Origin: Chromobacterium alticapitis
GTDB lineage: Bacteria > Pseudomonadota > Gammaproteobacteria > Burkholderiales > Chromobacteriaceae
Direction: 5' to 3'
Length of the DNA stretch: 36,023 bases
Assembly (NCBI RefSeq): GCF_002924365.1
Contig: NZ_PQWB01000099.1
Coordinates: forward strand, 1 to 36,023
The position numbers were made by a program, and so were the translations under genes. Below are positions 26,714-35,725 of this stretch, in pieces (within the stretch, counting starts at the first letter, position 1; each line of letters begins with the position of its first letter). A model generated the notes under the pieces. That model saw nothing but the letters and a program-made list of their open reading frames with translations, did no database searches and had not been told where the DNA came from.

Positions 26714-27154
26714 TCAATTATTGAGCAGAAAATGGGCGCGAGCCACCGCCACCGGCTTGGCGCGATCATCCTGCCAGGCTTCGATCAGCACATGCGCCAC
26801 GCGCTTGCCCTGCTTGGTGATTTCGCACTGGGCGAACAGGGTTTGCGGCCTGCCTGGACGCAAATAGTCGAGTGAGAAGTCCACGATTTTGGGCGCCTCC
26901 AGCGATTCGCGATTCCACATCAAATGTATCATCGCCGCGCTTTCCATGAAGCCGCCTATCAGCCCGCCATGCAGCGCCGGCAAAGAGGTATTGCCGACAT
27001 TGCGTTCCAGGAAAGGCAGCTCGAAACGCAACTCGCCCTCCTCGTCTTCGCTCATGATGGTGCCCATCAGCTTGACGTAAGGCAGCGCGTCCACGATCTC
27101 CGAGAAGGCTTTGCGTTCGCGCAATTCGGCGAAGCTTTGCATGAATTCGCTCAT
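26714..27154 (-). CDS. Hot-dog-fold thioesterase, PaaI family (second of a pair)
   Basis: The 146-residue hot-dog protein carries the PaaI-family active segment ALHGGLIGGFMESAAM (about residues 58-73), with the HGG and the catalytic acidic residue on the following helix. The beta core includes KIVDFSLDYLRPG. Members hydrolyse acyl-CoA or aryl-CoA thioesters in the cytoplasm; the substrate is not predictable. Its ATG overlaps the stop of the preceding thioesterase gene (ATGA, 27151-27154), implying coupled translation. The two thioesterases are clearly different in sequence, so they are not a simple recent duplication, and they may form a mixed oligomer or act on different acyl-CoAs. A strong terminator follows. 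Confidence 0.9.
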   Translation of the reverse strand: MSEFMQSFAELRERKAFSEIVDALPYVKLMGTIMSEDEEGELRFELPFLERNVGNTSLPALHGGLIGGFMESAAMIHLMWNRESLEAPKIVDFSLDYLRPGRPQTLFAQCEITKQGKRVAHVLIEAWQDDRAKPVAVARAHFLLNN

Positions 27155-27618
27155 TGCGCGCCCTCCGTCAGCATGGGCGTGCGGCTGGATTCGCGCATGA
27201 AGGTCGCCACGCCGTGGGCGATAGGATCGGCCGGATCATCGTGGTAGCACACGGCGCGGGTGAAGGCGATCTGGCTGGCGAGTCGGTAGCATTCGGCGCG
27301 GCAGTAGATGGCCTTGCCCGGCGTGGCGGACTTCAGGTAGTCGATGCGCAAATCCAACGTGGCGATGGTTTCTATCTCCGGCAGATTCGCGGTGACGGCG
27401 ATGGCGCTGCAGGTGTCCACCAGCGAGGTGATCACCCCGCCGTGCAGGATGCCGGTGGCTGGGTTGCCCACCAGGTCTTCGCGCCAGGCCAGCCGCAGCG
27501 TGGGCTTGCGGCCATCGGTCCCGACGTATTCGAAACCCAGCGTGGCGCAGTGCGGGAATGAGACGAAAAGCTCGCTCATCGCTTGCAGCACGCGGGGATT
27601 GGCGGGGGTCTGGACCAT
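27151..27618 (-). CDS. Hot-dog-fold thioesterase, PaaI family (first of a pair)
   Basis: I take 155 residues from the ATG at 27618-27616, which overlaps the gyrA stop codon by one base (TAATG). Upstream in-frame starts lie inside gyrA and would give an arginine-rich artefact. The hot-dog signature is GILHGGVITSLVDTCSAIAV (about residues 53-72, with the catalytic Asp). The next strand has TLDLRIDYLKSATPGKAIYCRAE. It probably hydrolyses acyl-CoA thioesters of unknown chain type. Its position, translationally tied to gyrA, ties its expression to gyrase. I know of no functional link between the two. Confidence 0.9.
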   Translation of the reverse strand: MVQTPANPRVLQAMSELFVSFPHCATLGFEYVGTDGRKPTLRLAWREDLVGNPATGILHGGVITSLVDTCSAIAVTANLPEIETIATLDLRIDYLKSATPGKAIYCRAECYRLASQIAFTRAVCYHDDPADPIAHGVATFMRESSRTPMLTEGAQ

Positions 27619-30218
27619 TACGCTTCGCCTTGCTCCGGAGCGGCGTCGCCTTCGCCCTCGCCTTCCGCGCATTCGGCTTCGGTCTCAGCCACAATCTCCA
27701 GGCCGATCAGCTTCTCGCCCTCGTCCAGATTGATCAGGCGCACGCCCTGGGCCGAGCGGCCGGTTTCGCGCACTTCCGCCACCTTGGTGCGGATCAGCAC
27801 GCCGCCGGTGGTGATCAGCATGATGTCGTCGCTCTCCTCCACCAGGCTGGCCGCCACCAGCTTGAGGCCGGTTTTGTCGGTCAGGTCCATGGCGATCACG
27901 CCCTGGGTGCCGCGGCTGGTTCGACGGAAGTCGCCGACGCAGGTGCGCTTGCCATAGCCGCCATCGCTGGCGGTCAATACCATCTGCATCTCGGAGTTGC
28001 TGACCAGCAGCGAGATCACCTGCTGTTCGTCGCCCAGCATCATGCCGCGCACGCCGGTGGCGTTGCGGCCCATCGGACGCACGTCGGTCTCGCTGAAGCG
28101 CACGGCTTTGCCTGCGTCGGAGAACAGCATGATCTGATCGTCGCCGTTGGTCAGCGCCACGCCGATGAGGTTGTCGCCGTCATCCAGATTGACAGCGATG
28201 ATGCCGGCGGTGCGGGGGCGCGAGAAGTCGACCAGAGGCGTCTTCTTCACGGTGCCGCTGGCGGTGCACATGAATACGTATTGATCGTCGCGGAATTCCT
28301 TGACCGGCAGCAGCGCGTTGATCTTTTCGCCCTCTTCCAGCGGCAGCACGTTGACCATGGGCTTGCCGCGGCTCTGGCGGCCGCCTTGCGGCAGGTCGTA
28401 CACCTTGCGCCAGTAGCAGCGGCCGCGGCTGGAGAAGCACAGCACGTAGTCGTGGGTGTTGGCCACGAACAGCGTTTCGATGAAGTCATCGTCCTTGGTG
28501 GCCGCGGCCTGCTTGCCGCGGCCGCCGCGGCGCTGGGCGCTGTAGTCGTCTATCGGTTGGGCCTTGATGTAGCCGCTGTGCGAAATGGTGACCACCATGT
28601 CTTGCGGGGTGATCAGGTCTTCGATATTGATATCGCCGCCATAAGGCTCGATTTCCGAACGACGCGGGTCGCCGAACTGGGTTCGAATGGCGTTCAGCTC
28701 GTCGCTAATGATCTGGCTGATGCGCTCCGGTCTGGCCAGGATGTCCAGCAGGTCCAGGATCACGTCCATGATCTCGCGATATTCGGCGACGATCTTGTCT
28801 TGCTCCAGGCCGGTCAGGCGTTGCAGGCGCATGTCCAGGATAGCCTGGGCCTGCACGTCCGATAGATGGTAACCGTCGTCCTTCATGCCGAAGGCTGGGT
28901 CGATGTTCTCCGGGCGCGCCATATCGCCTTCGACGCGGGACAACATGTCTTCCACCAGAGACGAGCGCCAGGCGCGCGCCATCAGCGCGGCCTTGGCTTG
29001 CGGCGGCGCATCGGATGCCTTGATCAGCGCGATGATCTCGTCCACATTGGACAAGGCGACGGCCAGGCCTTCCAGCACATGGCCGCGCTCGCGGGCCTTG
29101 CGCAGTTCGAAAATGGTGCGGCGGGTGACCACTTCGCGGCGGTGGCGCAGGAATTCGACCAGAATCTGTTTCAGATTCAACAGGCGCGGCTGACCATCGA
29201 CCAGCGCCACCATATTCATGCCGAAGCTGTCTTGCAGCTGGGTCATTTTGAACAGGTGGTTGAGTACCACTTCCGGCACTTCGCCGCGCTTCAGTTCGAT
29301 CACCACGCGCATGCCGGACTTGTCCGACTCGTCGCGCAGATCGGAAATGCCTTCTATCTGCTTGTCGCGCACCAGCTCGCTGATGCGTTCCAGCAGGCGG
29401 GCCTTGTTCACCTGGTATGGGATCTCGTCGACGATGATCGCTTCGCGGTCGCCCTTGCCGATAGGCTCGACATGGGTGCGCGCGCGCATGATCACGCGGC
29501 CGCGGCCGGTGCGATAGCCTTCCTTGACGCCGGCGGTGCCGTAGATGATGCCGGCGGTCGGGAAGTCCGGCGCCGGGATGATGTCGATCAGCTCATCGAT
29601 GGTGATGTCGGCGTTGGCCAGCACCGCCAGACAGCCATCCACCACCTCGTTCAAATTGTGCGGCGGGATATTGGTGGCCATGCCCACGGCGATGCCGGAG
29701 GAGCCGTTGATCAACAGGTTGGGCAGTTTGGCCGGCAAAATCAGCGGCTCGTGCTCGGAGCCGTCGTAGTTGGGGCCGAAATCGACGGTTTCCTTGTCGA
29801 TGTCTGACAGCAGTTCGTGGGCGATGCGCGCCATGCGGATTTCGGTGTAACGCATGGCGGCGGCGTTGTCGCCGTCCACCGAGCCGAAGTTGCCCTGGCC
29901 ATCCACTAGCATGTAGCGCAGCGAGAAGTCCTGCGCCAGACGCACGATGGTGTCGTACACGGCAGAGTCGCCGTGCGGGTGGTATTTACCGATTACGTCG
30001 CCAACGATACGGGCCGACTTCTTGTACGCGCGGTTCCAGTCGTTGGACAGTTCGTGCATGGCATACAGCACCCGGCGATGCACCGGCTTCAGGCCGTCGC
30101 GCACGTCTGGCAGCGCCCGGCCCACGATCACGCTCATCGCGTAATCCAGGTAAGAACGGCGCATCTCCTCTTCGAGGCTGATGGGAAGCGTTTCCTTGGC
30201 GAACTGGTTATCGGTCAT
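27618..30218 (-). CDS. gyrA: DNA gyrase subunit A
   Basis: The 866-residue type II topoisomerase subunit cuts and rejoins DNA during negative supercoiling. The catalytic tyrosine is Tyr124 in AAMRYTE. The quinolone-determining region keeps Ser85 and Asp89 ([10 protein letters not shown]), the residues equivalent to E. coli Ser83 and Asp87, so no classical resistance change is present. The GyrA-box is seen as QRRGGRG in the C-terminal DNA-wrapping beta-pinwheel, which separates it from ParC. The tail is strongly acidic ([14 protein letters not shown]). Two thioesterase genes follow with one- and four-base overlaps, forming a three-gene operon ended by the terminator at 26652-26688. The gene is on the minus strand, co-directional with replication if dif at 25373 marks the terminus. 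Confidence 0.98.
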   Translation of the reverse strand: MTDNQFAKETLPISLEEEMRRSYLDYAMSVIVGRALPDVRDGLKPVHRRVLYAMHELSNDWNRAYKKSARIVGDVIGKYHPHGDSAVYDTIVRLAQDFSLRYMLVDGQGNFGSVDGDNAAAMRYTEIRMARIAHELLSDIDKETVDFGPNYDGSEHEPLILPAKLPNLLINGSSGIAVGMATNIPPHNLNEVVDGCLAVLANADITIDELIDIIPAPDFPTAGIIYGTAGVKEGYRTGRGRVIMRARTHVEPIGKGDREAIIVDEIPYQVNKARLLERISELVRDKQIEGISDLRDESDKSGMRVVIELKRGEVPEVVLNHLFKMTQLQDSFGMNMVALVDGQPRLLNLKQILVEFLRHRREVVTRRTIFELRKARERGHVLEGLAVALSNVDEIIALIKASDAPPQAKAALMARAWRSSLVEDMLSRVEGDMARPENIDPAFGMKDDGYHLSDVQAQAILDMRLQRLTGLEQDKIVAEYREIMDVILDLLDILARPERISQIISDELNAIRTQFGDPRRSEIEPYGGDINIEDLITPQDMVVTISHSGYIKAQPIDDYSAQRRGGRGKQAAATKDDDFIETLFVANTHDYVLCFSSRGRCYWRKVYDLPQGGRQSRGKPMVNVLPLEEGEKINALLPVKEFRDDQYVFMCTASGTVKKTPLVDFSRPRTAGIIAVNLDDGDNLIGVALTNGDDQIMLFSDAGKAVRFSETDVRPMGRNATGVRGMMLGDEQQVISLLVSNSEMQMVLTASDGGYGKRTCVGDFRRTSRGTQGVIAMDLTDKTGLKLVAASLVEESDDIMLITTGGVLIRTKVAEVRETGRSAQGVRLINLDEGEKLIGLEIVAETEAECAEGEGEGDAAPEQGEA

Positions 30219-30520
30219 AAGTATCTTATTCGTAAGGATGATTCAGCCGGCGCCGCGACGGGCATCTCGCTTTTGCTATTTTACGCCCGCAACGCCACCG
30301 GCCGACTGAATGTGACAATCTTTCAATTCTACCATGAAAGCCAGGCCACATGCCTGTAAGCGGGCATGACAGCCCATGGCGGGCAAGCGCGGGACGGCTC
30401 GGCGCGACAGCCCCGCGGATATGGTCGACAAACTGGCGGGCCACCGGCTTGGAAGCGATGTGAGGGGATGGATGGCGTTGGGAGCCCGGCCGCTTGCACG
30501 GCCGGACGGTAGCCGATTGT
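30219..30520. promoter_or_regulatory. gyrA upstream region
   Basis: These 302 bases hold no convincing gene. They contain the gyrA leader, including a 25-base element at 30268-30292 shared with the metN leader, and a GC-rich hairpin near 30488-30506 (CCGGCCG and CGGCCGG arms). The hairpin lacks a T run and may weakly terminate the preceding 836-codon gene. TAAAAT on the minus strand within the shared element is a possible -10, without a matching -35. Confidence 0.4.
30268..30292 (-). repeat. Leader repeat, gyrA copy
   Basis: This 25-base segment matches 35699-35723 at 23 positions in the same orientation. The common core on the plus strand is TTTTACGCCCGCAA. It lies 50-74 bases upstream of the gyrA ATG. 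It may be a shared promoter-proximal or leader element. Confidence 0.6.
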
Positions 30521-33031
30521 TTACTCGAACCGGACCGGATTCTCTATATAGACTGCGGACTTGTCGCGCGCCCAAGGCGAAGCGTCGCCGATATCGCCCA
30601 GGCCCGTCGTGCTGCCGCCGCCCAATTGAACGGCGAAAATGCCGCGCAGCGCGAAATCTCCATACTTGGGCGGCGCGAGGTCGAACGGGCGCTCAAACAG
30701 CTCGCTGACGATCGAATAGGGACCGATAGCCGCCGGGAAACGGAAGTTCAGCACGACAGGATGGATATGGCTCGCCGAGCTGCCTATTTCCGGGTGGCCG
30801 AAAATATAGCTGCCCCCCGTTCCCCAGTGCTGGCTGGCGCCAAAGCCTTGGTTGACGATGTCGCTGGTCGTGGGTAGGTGGGCGGCCGAAATTTGCCAGG
30901 GCATGATGGGGTGCTTCGCGGCATAGCAAAACTCGCGGCAAAAGTCGAAGTAACGCTCCCACTCGCGCGGACCGTAGCAGTAGAAGCTCACATACGCGTC
31001 CTGGCTCAGGTCATCGCGCTCGTAGCGATCTATCGCATGAAAAGTCACTGGGTACTCAGCATCGAACACACCGCAGGCCCTCGCGTATTCCGCCATCGAC
31101 TGCGCCGGGCCGGCGGGATCTTGCTCGGAATCATAAACCCAAAGCGAGCTGCCCTCGCTCCACAGATTGGTGACCCAGCCAAAGCTGACGGCGTCGGGAT
31201 GGCCCAGATTCTCGGCCACCGCGTGCGTCAGCCAGTTCACGCTGCGCACGTAGCCTCGGATAGTGTTTTCGATATCGGCAGGAATGGTCAGCGCGTCGAT
31301 CCATCCCTTTCTGACGCAATGCTCGATTGCCGCCTGTAGCGGCTCGCGGACCGGCATGCCATAACTCGGTGCGATATCGTGCTGCTGGCAGGCCCCGAGA
31401 AAGTCCGCGTTCAAGACGAAGGCCGCGCCCACAGGGTGGGCCGCATCCACATTGGCGTGGGCGATGCTCAGCGCCAGCACATAGTTCGCATAACTGTGCA
31501 TATGCCTGCCAGCATCGTTTAGGTTTTCGATATCGCCGCCGGACAAATTGCAGGTGTATGACACCACCACGGGCAGCGTGACGTGACCGCCGCCGACAGC
31601 CTCTTCTATCAGGCGCGCCCGCTCGATGAGCAGCTGCGTTTTGGCGTCATCTTCCAGAAACGTCCCAGCATCACCCGCTCCGTCTATGCCCGCATAGGTG
31701 AAAATATGGGATGCGCGAGCTTCGGTCATATACTGGACATCGTCGGTAAGCGCCGTGCAGGCGCCAAAGCTAACAAAGTCCGGAAAGCCCGGCACTCGTA
31801 GCGAGGTGATGCGCGAAACCTGAAGCGGCAGGGGTGGCGGATTGCTTGCCGGCACCGAAATCGCATCCGGCGCCTGAACCCGGTACAAGACGCCGATAGC
31901 CAGTAAATCGCCTGCCACAACTTCATAGCTCCCCGGCTTGACCGGCAAGGGGAAGGCGTGGGTGCCGGCGCTGGCGGGAATGGGCTGCGAGTAGGCCATC
32001 TGGTTGCCGATAAGCCGCAGCGTCAAATCCTTGGACAGAACGGCATCCGCGGCAACCGTAATCGGCAAAGTGACAAAGCCAGTGGTATCGACGGGAGCCT
32101 GGATTAAGTCGGCATCTCTCAACTCCACCTCGATCAGATCGGCCCGCAGCTCAATCCGTTTCGTCGCGAATGCATATCGAATGTTGTTCAATGCCAGCGG
32201 CTCGACGTGCAACTCGGCACTCCCTTGAGCCGGCGCGTTGATCAGCCGGGTCTCCCCGGGCATGGCTTCGAATTGCGCAATGGTCTGAGAGCCATGCGTC
32301 ACGCGCAGATGCAAGGTTTCCCGCTCCAGCCCCGTCAGCGCGGCAATGCGTATCCGCAAGGCGGCTTGATAGCTTGGCGCGCCGAAAGTGATTTGCAGCG
32401 GCGTGACCTCCCCTGTCGTCACGGAAATCTCGTCCGTCGACAGCAACACTTCCGCCGTCACGATATGAAACGGGTCGCTGACCGGCTCTGCCGTCACCTC
32501 ATAGGTCGTCGGCGCAAGATCGATTTCCGTCAGGCTGTCGTAAGCCACCGTTTTGAGCATTCCGCCAAAGCTGACGGCCGGCTGGATGGCCGCCAGCCGC
32601 TCATCGGGGCTGGCGGCGCAATCGACGGCCACCGTGCCGCCATCATCCTCATCCACATAGCCGACGAACGAATCCGCATACAACTCGGGATTGTCAATGA
32701 GATTGCCGTTTATGTTGAAGGTAACGGTGTCCTGAGCATCGGGCTGCAGGGTGTGGGGCTTCTCTAAATAGAGTTTGGCGTGAATCAGATAGTTGCCATC
32801 GTCTTGAAGCGTGGACATGACGCTCGACTCCGGCGTCAGCGACACCCACGGGTCAAAGCCGGGCTGAATGTTGTCGAGCCCGACAACGGCGGGAGAAAGG
32901 AAGGAAAAATACACATACTCGTTTACGACGACATTATCCCCATCCTCTCCCGAAAAATGGGACGCGATCAAAGAACCATAATTCTCATTTGAACCGGACC
33001 AGACTTCGACATCAAACTCGAGCGCTGCCAT
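30521..33031 (-). CDS. Unrecognised 836-residue protein: beta-rich N-half, hydrolase-like C-half
   Basis: I start at the ATG at 33031, with AAGGAGAG six bases upstream; earlier in-frame codons have no site. There is no signal peptide or membrane helix. Residues 1-410 look like several beta-sandwich modules (alternating short strands, many Thr/Val/Asp). Residues about 411-836 have the rhythm of a beta/alpha barrel: HIFTYAGIDG, LPVVVSYTCNLSGG, AAFVLNADFLGAC, VSFGWVTNLW, VTFHAIDRYERDD, YVSFYCYGP, HPIMPWQISAAHLP. Acidic residues at strand ends (DADF-type, AID, NAD) would suit a glycoside-hydrolase-like site, but I recognise no family. Base composition looks lower in GC than neighbouring core genes, so it may be acquired. 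It is alone between gyrA and metQ. Confidence 0.8.
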   Translation of the reverse strand: MAALEFDVEVWSGSNENYGSLIASHFSGEDGDNVVVNEYVYFSFLSPAVVGLDNIQPGFDPWVSLTPESSVMSTLQDDGNYLIHAKLYLEKPHTLQPDAQDTVTFNINGNLIDNPELYADSFVGYVDEDDGGTVAVDCAASPDERLAAIQPAVSFGGMLKTVAYDSLTEIDLAPTTYEVTAEPVSDPFHIVTAEVLLSTDEISVTTGEVTPLQITFGAPSYQAALRIRIAALTGLERETLHLRVTHGSQTIAQFEAMPGETRLINAPAQGSAELHVEPLALNNIRYAFATKRIELRADLIEVELRDADLIQAPVDTTGFVTLPITVAADAVLSKDLTLRLIGNQMAYSQPIPASAGTHAFPLPVKPGSYEVVAGDLLAIGVLYRVQAPDAISVPASNPPPLPLQVSRITSLRVPGFPDFVSFGACTALTDDVQYMTEARASHIFTYAGIDGAGDAGTFLEDDAKTQLLIERARLIEEAVGGGHVTLPVVVSYTCNLSGGDIENLNDAGRHMHSYANYVLALSIAHANVDAAHPVGAAFVLNADFLGACQQHDIAPSYGMPVREPLQAAIEHCVRKGWIDALTIPADIENTIRGYVRSVNWLTHAVAENLGHPDAVSFGWVTNLWSEGSSLWVYDSEQDPAGPAQSMAEYARACGVFDAEYPVTFHAIDRYERDDLSQDAYVSFYCYGPREWERYFDFCREFCYAAKHPIMPWQISAAHLPTTSDIVNQGFGASQHWGTGGSYIFGHPEIGSSASHIHPVVLNFRFPAAIGPYSIVSELFERPFDLAPPKYGDFALRGIFAVQLGGGSTTGLGDIGDASPWARDKSAVYIENPVRFE

Positions 33032-33247
33032 AACGACTCTCCTTGAGCAGGATACGTTGAATGAACAACCAGGAATGACACACTGGATGCGAGCGGAACG
33101 CCGCCGGTAGACGCGGCGTGGCGCCCAGCGATGGATTGCATAATTTAGACGCGGCCGCCGGATGGCGGCCAAGGCAAAATAGCAGGCGGACATCCCATCC
33201 ACCCTGTACCAAAGGCCGATGGAGGCTCCTCAGCAAAGCATGCGCAT

Positions 33248-33272
33248 AAAAAAAGGAGGACCGAAGTCCTCC
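33248..33272 (-). terminator. Terminator of metNIQ
   Basis: GGAGGAC and GTCCTCC (33255-33261, 33266-33272) close a UUCG loop when read on the minus strand, followed by seven T residues. It lies 35 bases past the metQ stop. Confidence 0.96.
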
Positions 33273-33307
33273 GCAAATCTTTTAGCCAGGAGTGTTACAA
33301 GAAAAAC

Positions 33308-34117
33308 TCAGTTCCAGCCTTGCGGCAGCTTGTAGCCGGCGAATTTCTGCTTGGTGTAGGCCTTGAACGCCGGCGAGTTGTAGGCAGCGATGACGTCTTT
33401 CGCCCACGGTTTGGCGGCGTCGGCCGCGCGCACCACGCCCCAGTTCACGTAGGCATAGCTCTTTTCCTGATAGACAGCTTCAGTCAGCTTGATGCCGGAG
33501 CTGGTGGCGTAATTGCCGTTGATCACGGAGAAATCCACATCGCTGCGGGAGCGCGGCAGCTGGGCGGCTTCCAGTTGCACCAGCTTTACTTTCTTGATGT
33601 TGTCGGCGATGTCGCGCTCGGAAGCGGTCAGCGGATTGATGCCCGGCTTCAGCTTGACCCAACCCAGATCGTTCAGCATCACCAGCACGCGGGCGAAGTT
33701 GGACGGGTCGTTAGGCGCAGCCAGGGTTACGCCCGGCTTCGCGTCCTTGAGCGACTTCAGCTTGCCCGGATAGATGCCCAACGGCGCGGTAGGCACCTGG
33801 AACACTTCCTTTAGGCTGAGCTTGTGCTCTTTGGCGAAGTTGTCGAGATAAGGCTTGTGCTGAAACACGTTGACGTCCAGCGAGCCCTCTTGCAGCGCCA
33901 GGTTGGGACGAACATAGTCGGTGAACTCCACTAGTTTCACGGCGTAGCCTTGCTTTTCCAGCTGCGGCTTGATCGATTGTTTGACCATGTCGCCGAAGTC
34001 GCCGACGGTCGTGCCGATCACGATTTCCTTCTTGGCTGGGTCCGCGGCCAGGGTATGACCGGCCAGCGCCAGACCGATTACAGATGCTGCAACTGCTTTG
34101 ACGACGAATCTACGCAT
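33308..34117 (-). CDS. metQ: Methionine ABC transporter substrate-binding protein MetQ
   Basis: The 269-residue periplasmic binding protein of the NlpA/MetQ family captures methionine for MetNI. Family motifs are IVIGTTVGDFGDM, LQEGSLDVNVFQHKPYLDNF, APLGIYPGKLKSL and the C-terminal YNSPAFKAYTKQKFAG. The signal region (VAASVIGLALAGHTLAADP) ends with an ordinary signal-peptidase-I site and has no lipobox cysteine, so this MetQ should be soluble rather than lipid-anchored as in E. coli. The ribosome-binding site AAAGGAGAG is strong. It is the last gene of metN-metI-metQ, 34 bases after metI, and ends at a strong terminator. Confidence 0.96.
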   Translation of the reverse strand: MRRFVVKAVAASVIGLALAGHTLAADPAKKEIVIGTTVGDFGDMVKQSIKPQLEKQGYAVKLVEFTDYVRPNLALQEGSLDVNVFQHKPYLDNFAKEHKLSLKEVFQVPTAPLGIYPGKLKSLKDAKPGVTLAAPNDPSNFARVLVMLNDLGWVKLKPGINPLTASERDIADNIKKVKLVQLEAAQLPRSRSDVDFSVINGNYATSSGIKLTEAVYQEKSYAYVNWGVVRAADAAKPWAKDVIAAYNSPAFKAYTKQKFAGYKLPQGWN

Positions 34118-34151
34118 TTTTCTCTCCTTTAAATTCTGCGCATTTTGAAAA

Positions 34152-34838
34152 TCAACGTTTGTCGAGCTTGGCTGCCAGGCGATTGCCCAGCAGCTGGATG
34201 ATCTGCACCAGCGCGACCAGCAGCAGCACCATGGCTACCATCACGTCGGTCTGGAAGCGGTAATAGCCGTAACGTATAGCCAGGTCGCCTATTCCGCCGC
34301 CGCCCACCACCCCTGCAACGGCGGTGTAGCTGAGGAAGCTGATGGTCAGGATGGTGAGGCTGGAGATCAAACCAGAGCGCGCTTCGTTGATCAGCACCTT
34401 GAAGATGATTTGCACGGGGCTGGCGCCCATTGCCTCGGCCGCTTCCACCACGCCGCGCGGAATCTCGCGCAGCGTCTGTTCCACCAGTCGGGCGAAGTAT
34501 GGAATGGCGGCGAAGGCCAGCGGCACCGACGCGGCCACCGGGCCTATGGTGCTGCCCACCAGCGCGCGGGTCAGCGGGATCAACACCACCATCAGAATGA
34601 TGAAAGGGAAGGAGCGCACCAGGTTTACCACCCAGCTCAGCACGCCGTTGGCGGCGCGGTTGGCGAACATCTGGCCAGGCTGAGACAGGTATAGGATCAC
34701 GCCCAAGGGGCCACCCAACGCAATGGCGGCGGCGAGGCCCACGCCCAGCATCACGCCGGTTTCCCGGCAGGCCTGCCAAATTTCCGGGCTCATGGACTGC
34801 AGGTTCTGCAGCGCTTCGTTCAGGGTTGCGGCATCCAT
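34152..34838 (-). CDS. metI: Methionine ABC transporter permease MetI
   Basis: The 228-residue inner-membrane permease has about five hydrophobic segments. The cytoplasmic coupling motif is EAAEAMGASPVQIIFKVLINEARSG (written here only to show the EAA loop), followed by LISSLTILTISFLSYTAVAG, which is characteristic of MetI. As a dimer it forms the methionine path and docks MetN. Its ATG directly follows the metN stop codon (TAAATG), so the two are translated together. Downstream is metQ. Confidence 0.96.
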   Translation of the reverse strand: MDAATLNEALQNLQSMSPEIWQACRETGVMLGVGLAAAIALGGPLGVILYLSQPGQMFANRAANGVLSWVVNLVRSFPFIILMVVLIPLTRALVGSTIGPVAASVPLAFAAIPYFARLVEQTLREIPRGVVEAAEAMGASPVQIIFKVLINEARSGLISSLTILTISFLSYTAVAGVVGGGGIGDLAIRYGYYRFQTDVMVAMVLLLVALVQIIQLLGNRLAAKLDKR

Positions 34839-35576
34839 TTACGCGGCCTCCAGCAGCGAGCGGGCCAGATCGGAATCGGCCTCCACTTCGGCATTATTGA
34901 CATCCACCACCTCCACCACCCTGCCCTGGTCCAGCACGGCTGCTCGATGGCAAATGCTGCGCACCACGTGCATCTCATGAGTGACGATGACGATGGTTAC
35001 GCCGAAGCGAGCATTGATGTCTTTCAGGCAATCAAGGATGGATTGGGTGGTTTTCGGGTCCAGCGCCGAAGTCGGCTCGTCGGCCAGGATCACATGCGGC
35101 CGCGGCGCCAAGGCGCGGGCGATGCCGACGCGCTGTTTCTGGCCGCCGGACAGCTGGGCCGGGTAGTGGTTGGCGCGATCTTCCAGGCCGACGATGGCCA
35201 GGCATTCGGCTACGCGCTTGTCGATATCCGCCCGGTTCCAGCCAGCGATTTCCAGAGGGAAAGCCACATTGCCGGCCACGGTGCGATTGGCCAGCAGATT
35301 GAACTGCTGGAACACCATGCCGATATTCTGGCGGGCCGCGCGCAACTTCTTGGGCGACAAGCTAGTCAGATCTTGTCCGTCCACGATCACCGCGCCGGCA
35401 TCGGGCCGCTCCAGCAGATTGATCAGCCGCAGCAGAGTGGATTTGCCTGCGCCGGAGAAACCGATTAGGCCAAAAACTTCGCCTTCGCGGATGGACAGCG
35501 AAGTTTCGGCGACGGCGTCGAACCAGCCGCCTTCAGGGCGGCGAAACCGTTTGCAGACATTTTGTAGATGAATCAT
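34839..35576 (-). CDS. metN: Methionine ABC transporter ATPase MetN, short form
   Basis: The 245-residue ATPase powers methionine uptake. Walker A is GFSGAGKST (residues 39-47), the signature is LSGGQKQR, Walker B is [13 protein letters not shown], and the H-loop is VTHEMH. E. coli MetN is about 343 residues and ends in an ACT-like (NIL) domain that lets cytoplasmic methionine inhibit transport. Here the frame stops about 30 residues after the H-loop region, so that regulatory domain is absent. I start at the ATG at 35576, since the family motif [11 protein letters not shown] begins there; an earlier in-frame codon would add ten unrelated residues. It is first in the operon, behind a long structured leader. 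Confidence 0.95.
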   Translation of the reverse strand: MIHLQNVCKRFRRPEGGWFDAVAETSLSIREGEVFGLIGFSGAGKSTLLRLINLLERPDAGAVIVDGQDLTSLSPKKLRAARQNIGMVFQQFNLLANRTVAGNVAFPLEIAGWNRADIDKRVAECLAIVGLEDRANHYPAQLSGGQKQRVGIARALAPRPHVILADEPTSALDPKTTQSILDCLKDINARFGVTIVIVTHEMHVVRSICHRAAVLDQGRVVEVVDVNNAEVEADSDLARSLLEAA

Positions 35577-35597
35577 TCCTAACACTCCCAAAAGCAC

Positions 35598-35725
35598 AAA
35601 GCCCACCGATGGCTGCGGCGGGCTTTAGCTGTGGGAATCTCGGGATGTACAAGAGATTGGCTGTAGACAGATTCACTGAGTCTGGGTCTGTCTACCCACG
35701 CTTTAGCTGTTTTACGCCCGCAAGC
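35598..35725 (-). ncRNA. Structured 5' leader of metNIQ, candidate riboswitch or attenuator
   Basis: On the minus strand a stem P1 (35631-35635 with 35695-35699, extended by AGC/GCT around a bulged A) encloses P2 and P3. P2 is nine perfect pairs (35663-35671 with 35687-35695). P3 is six pairs (35636-35641 with 35653-35658) with an 11-base loop. Only four bases (35659-35662) lie unpaired in the junction, so this is a compact three-way junction. Directly after P1 comes a terminator-like hairpin (35598-35607 with 35617-35626, one mismatch) followed by GTGCTTTT. Its 5' arm GCCCGC can pair with GCGGGC upstream (35716-35721), a possible antiterminator. The sequence does not match SAM-I, SAM-II, SAH or TPP riboswitches as I know them. 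Confidence 0.6.
35699..35723 (-). repeat. Leader repeat, metN copy
   Basis: This 25-base segment matches 30268-30292 in the gyrA leader at 23 of 25 positions. It includes the strand proposed as antiterminator in the metN leader, and its end overlaps the 5' arm of P1. Confidence 0.6.

Noticed and set aside
22239-28865. Very long open frames antisense to typA and gyrA
   Set aside because: They mirror real genes in GC-rich DNA, have low-complexity His/Gln/Ala-rich products and lack ribosome-binding sites; typA and gyrA are certain on the other strand.
35598-35725. Known SAM, SAH, TPP or T-box element in the metN leader
   Set aside because: None of the conserved motifs I know for these classes (for example GAUGA/GGCAACC of SAM-I, CUGAGA of TPP, the T-box UGGN sequence) appear in the right places.
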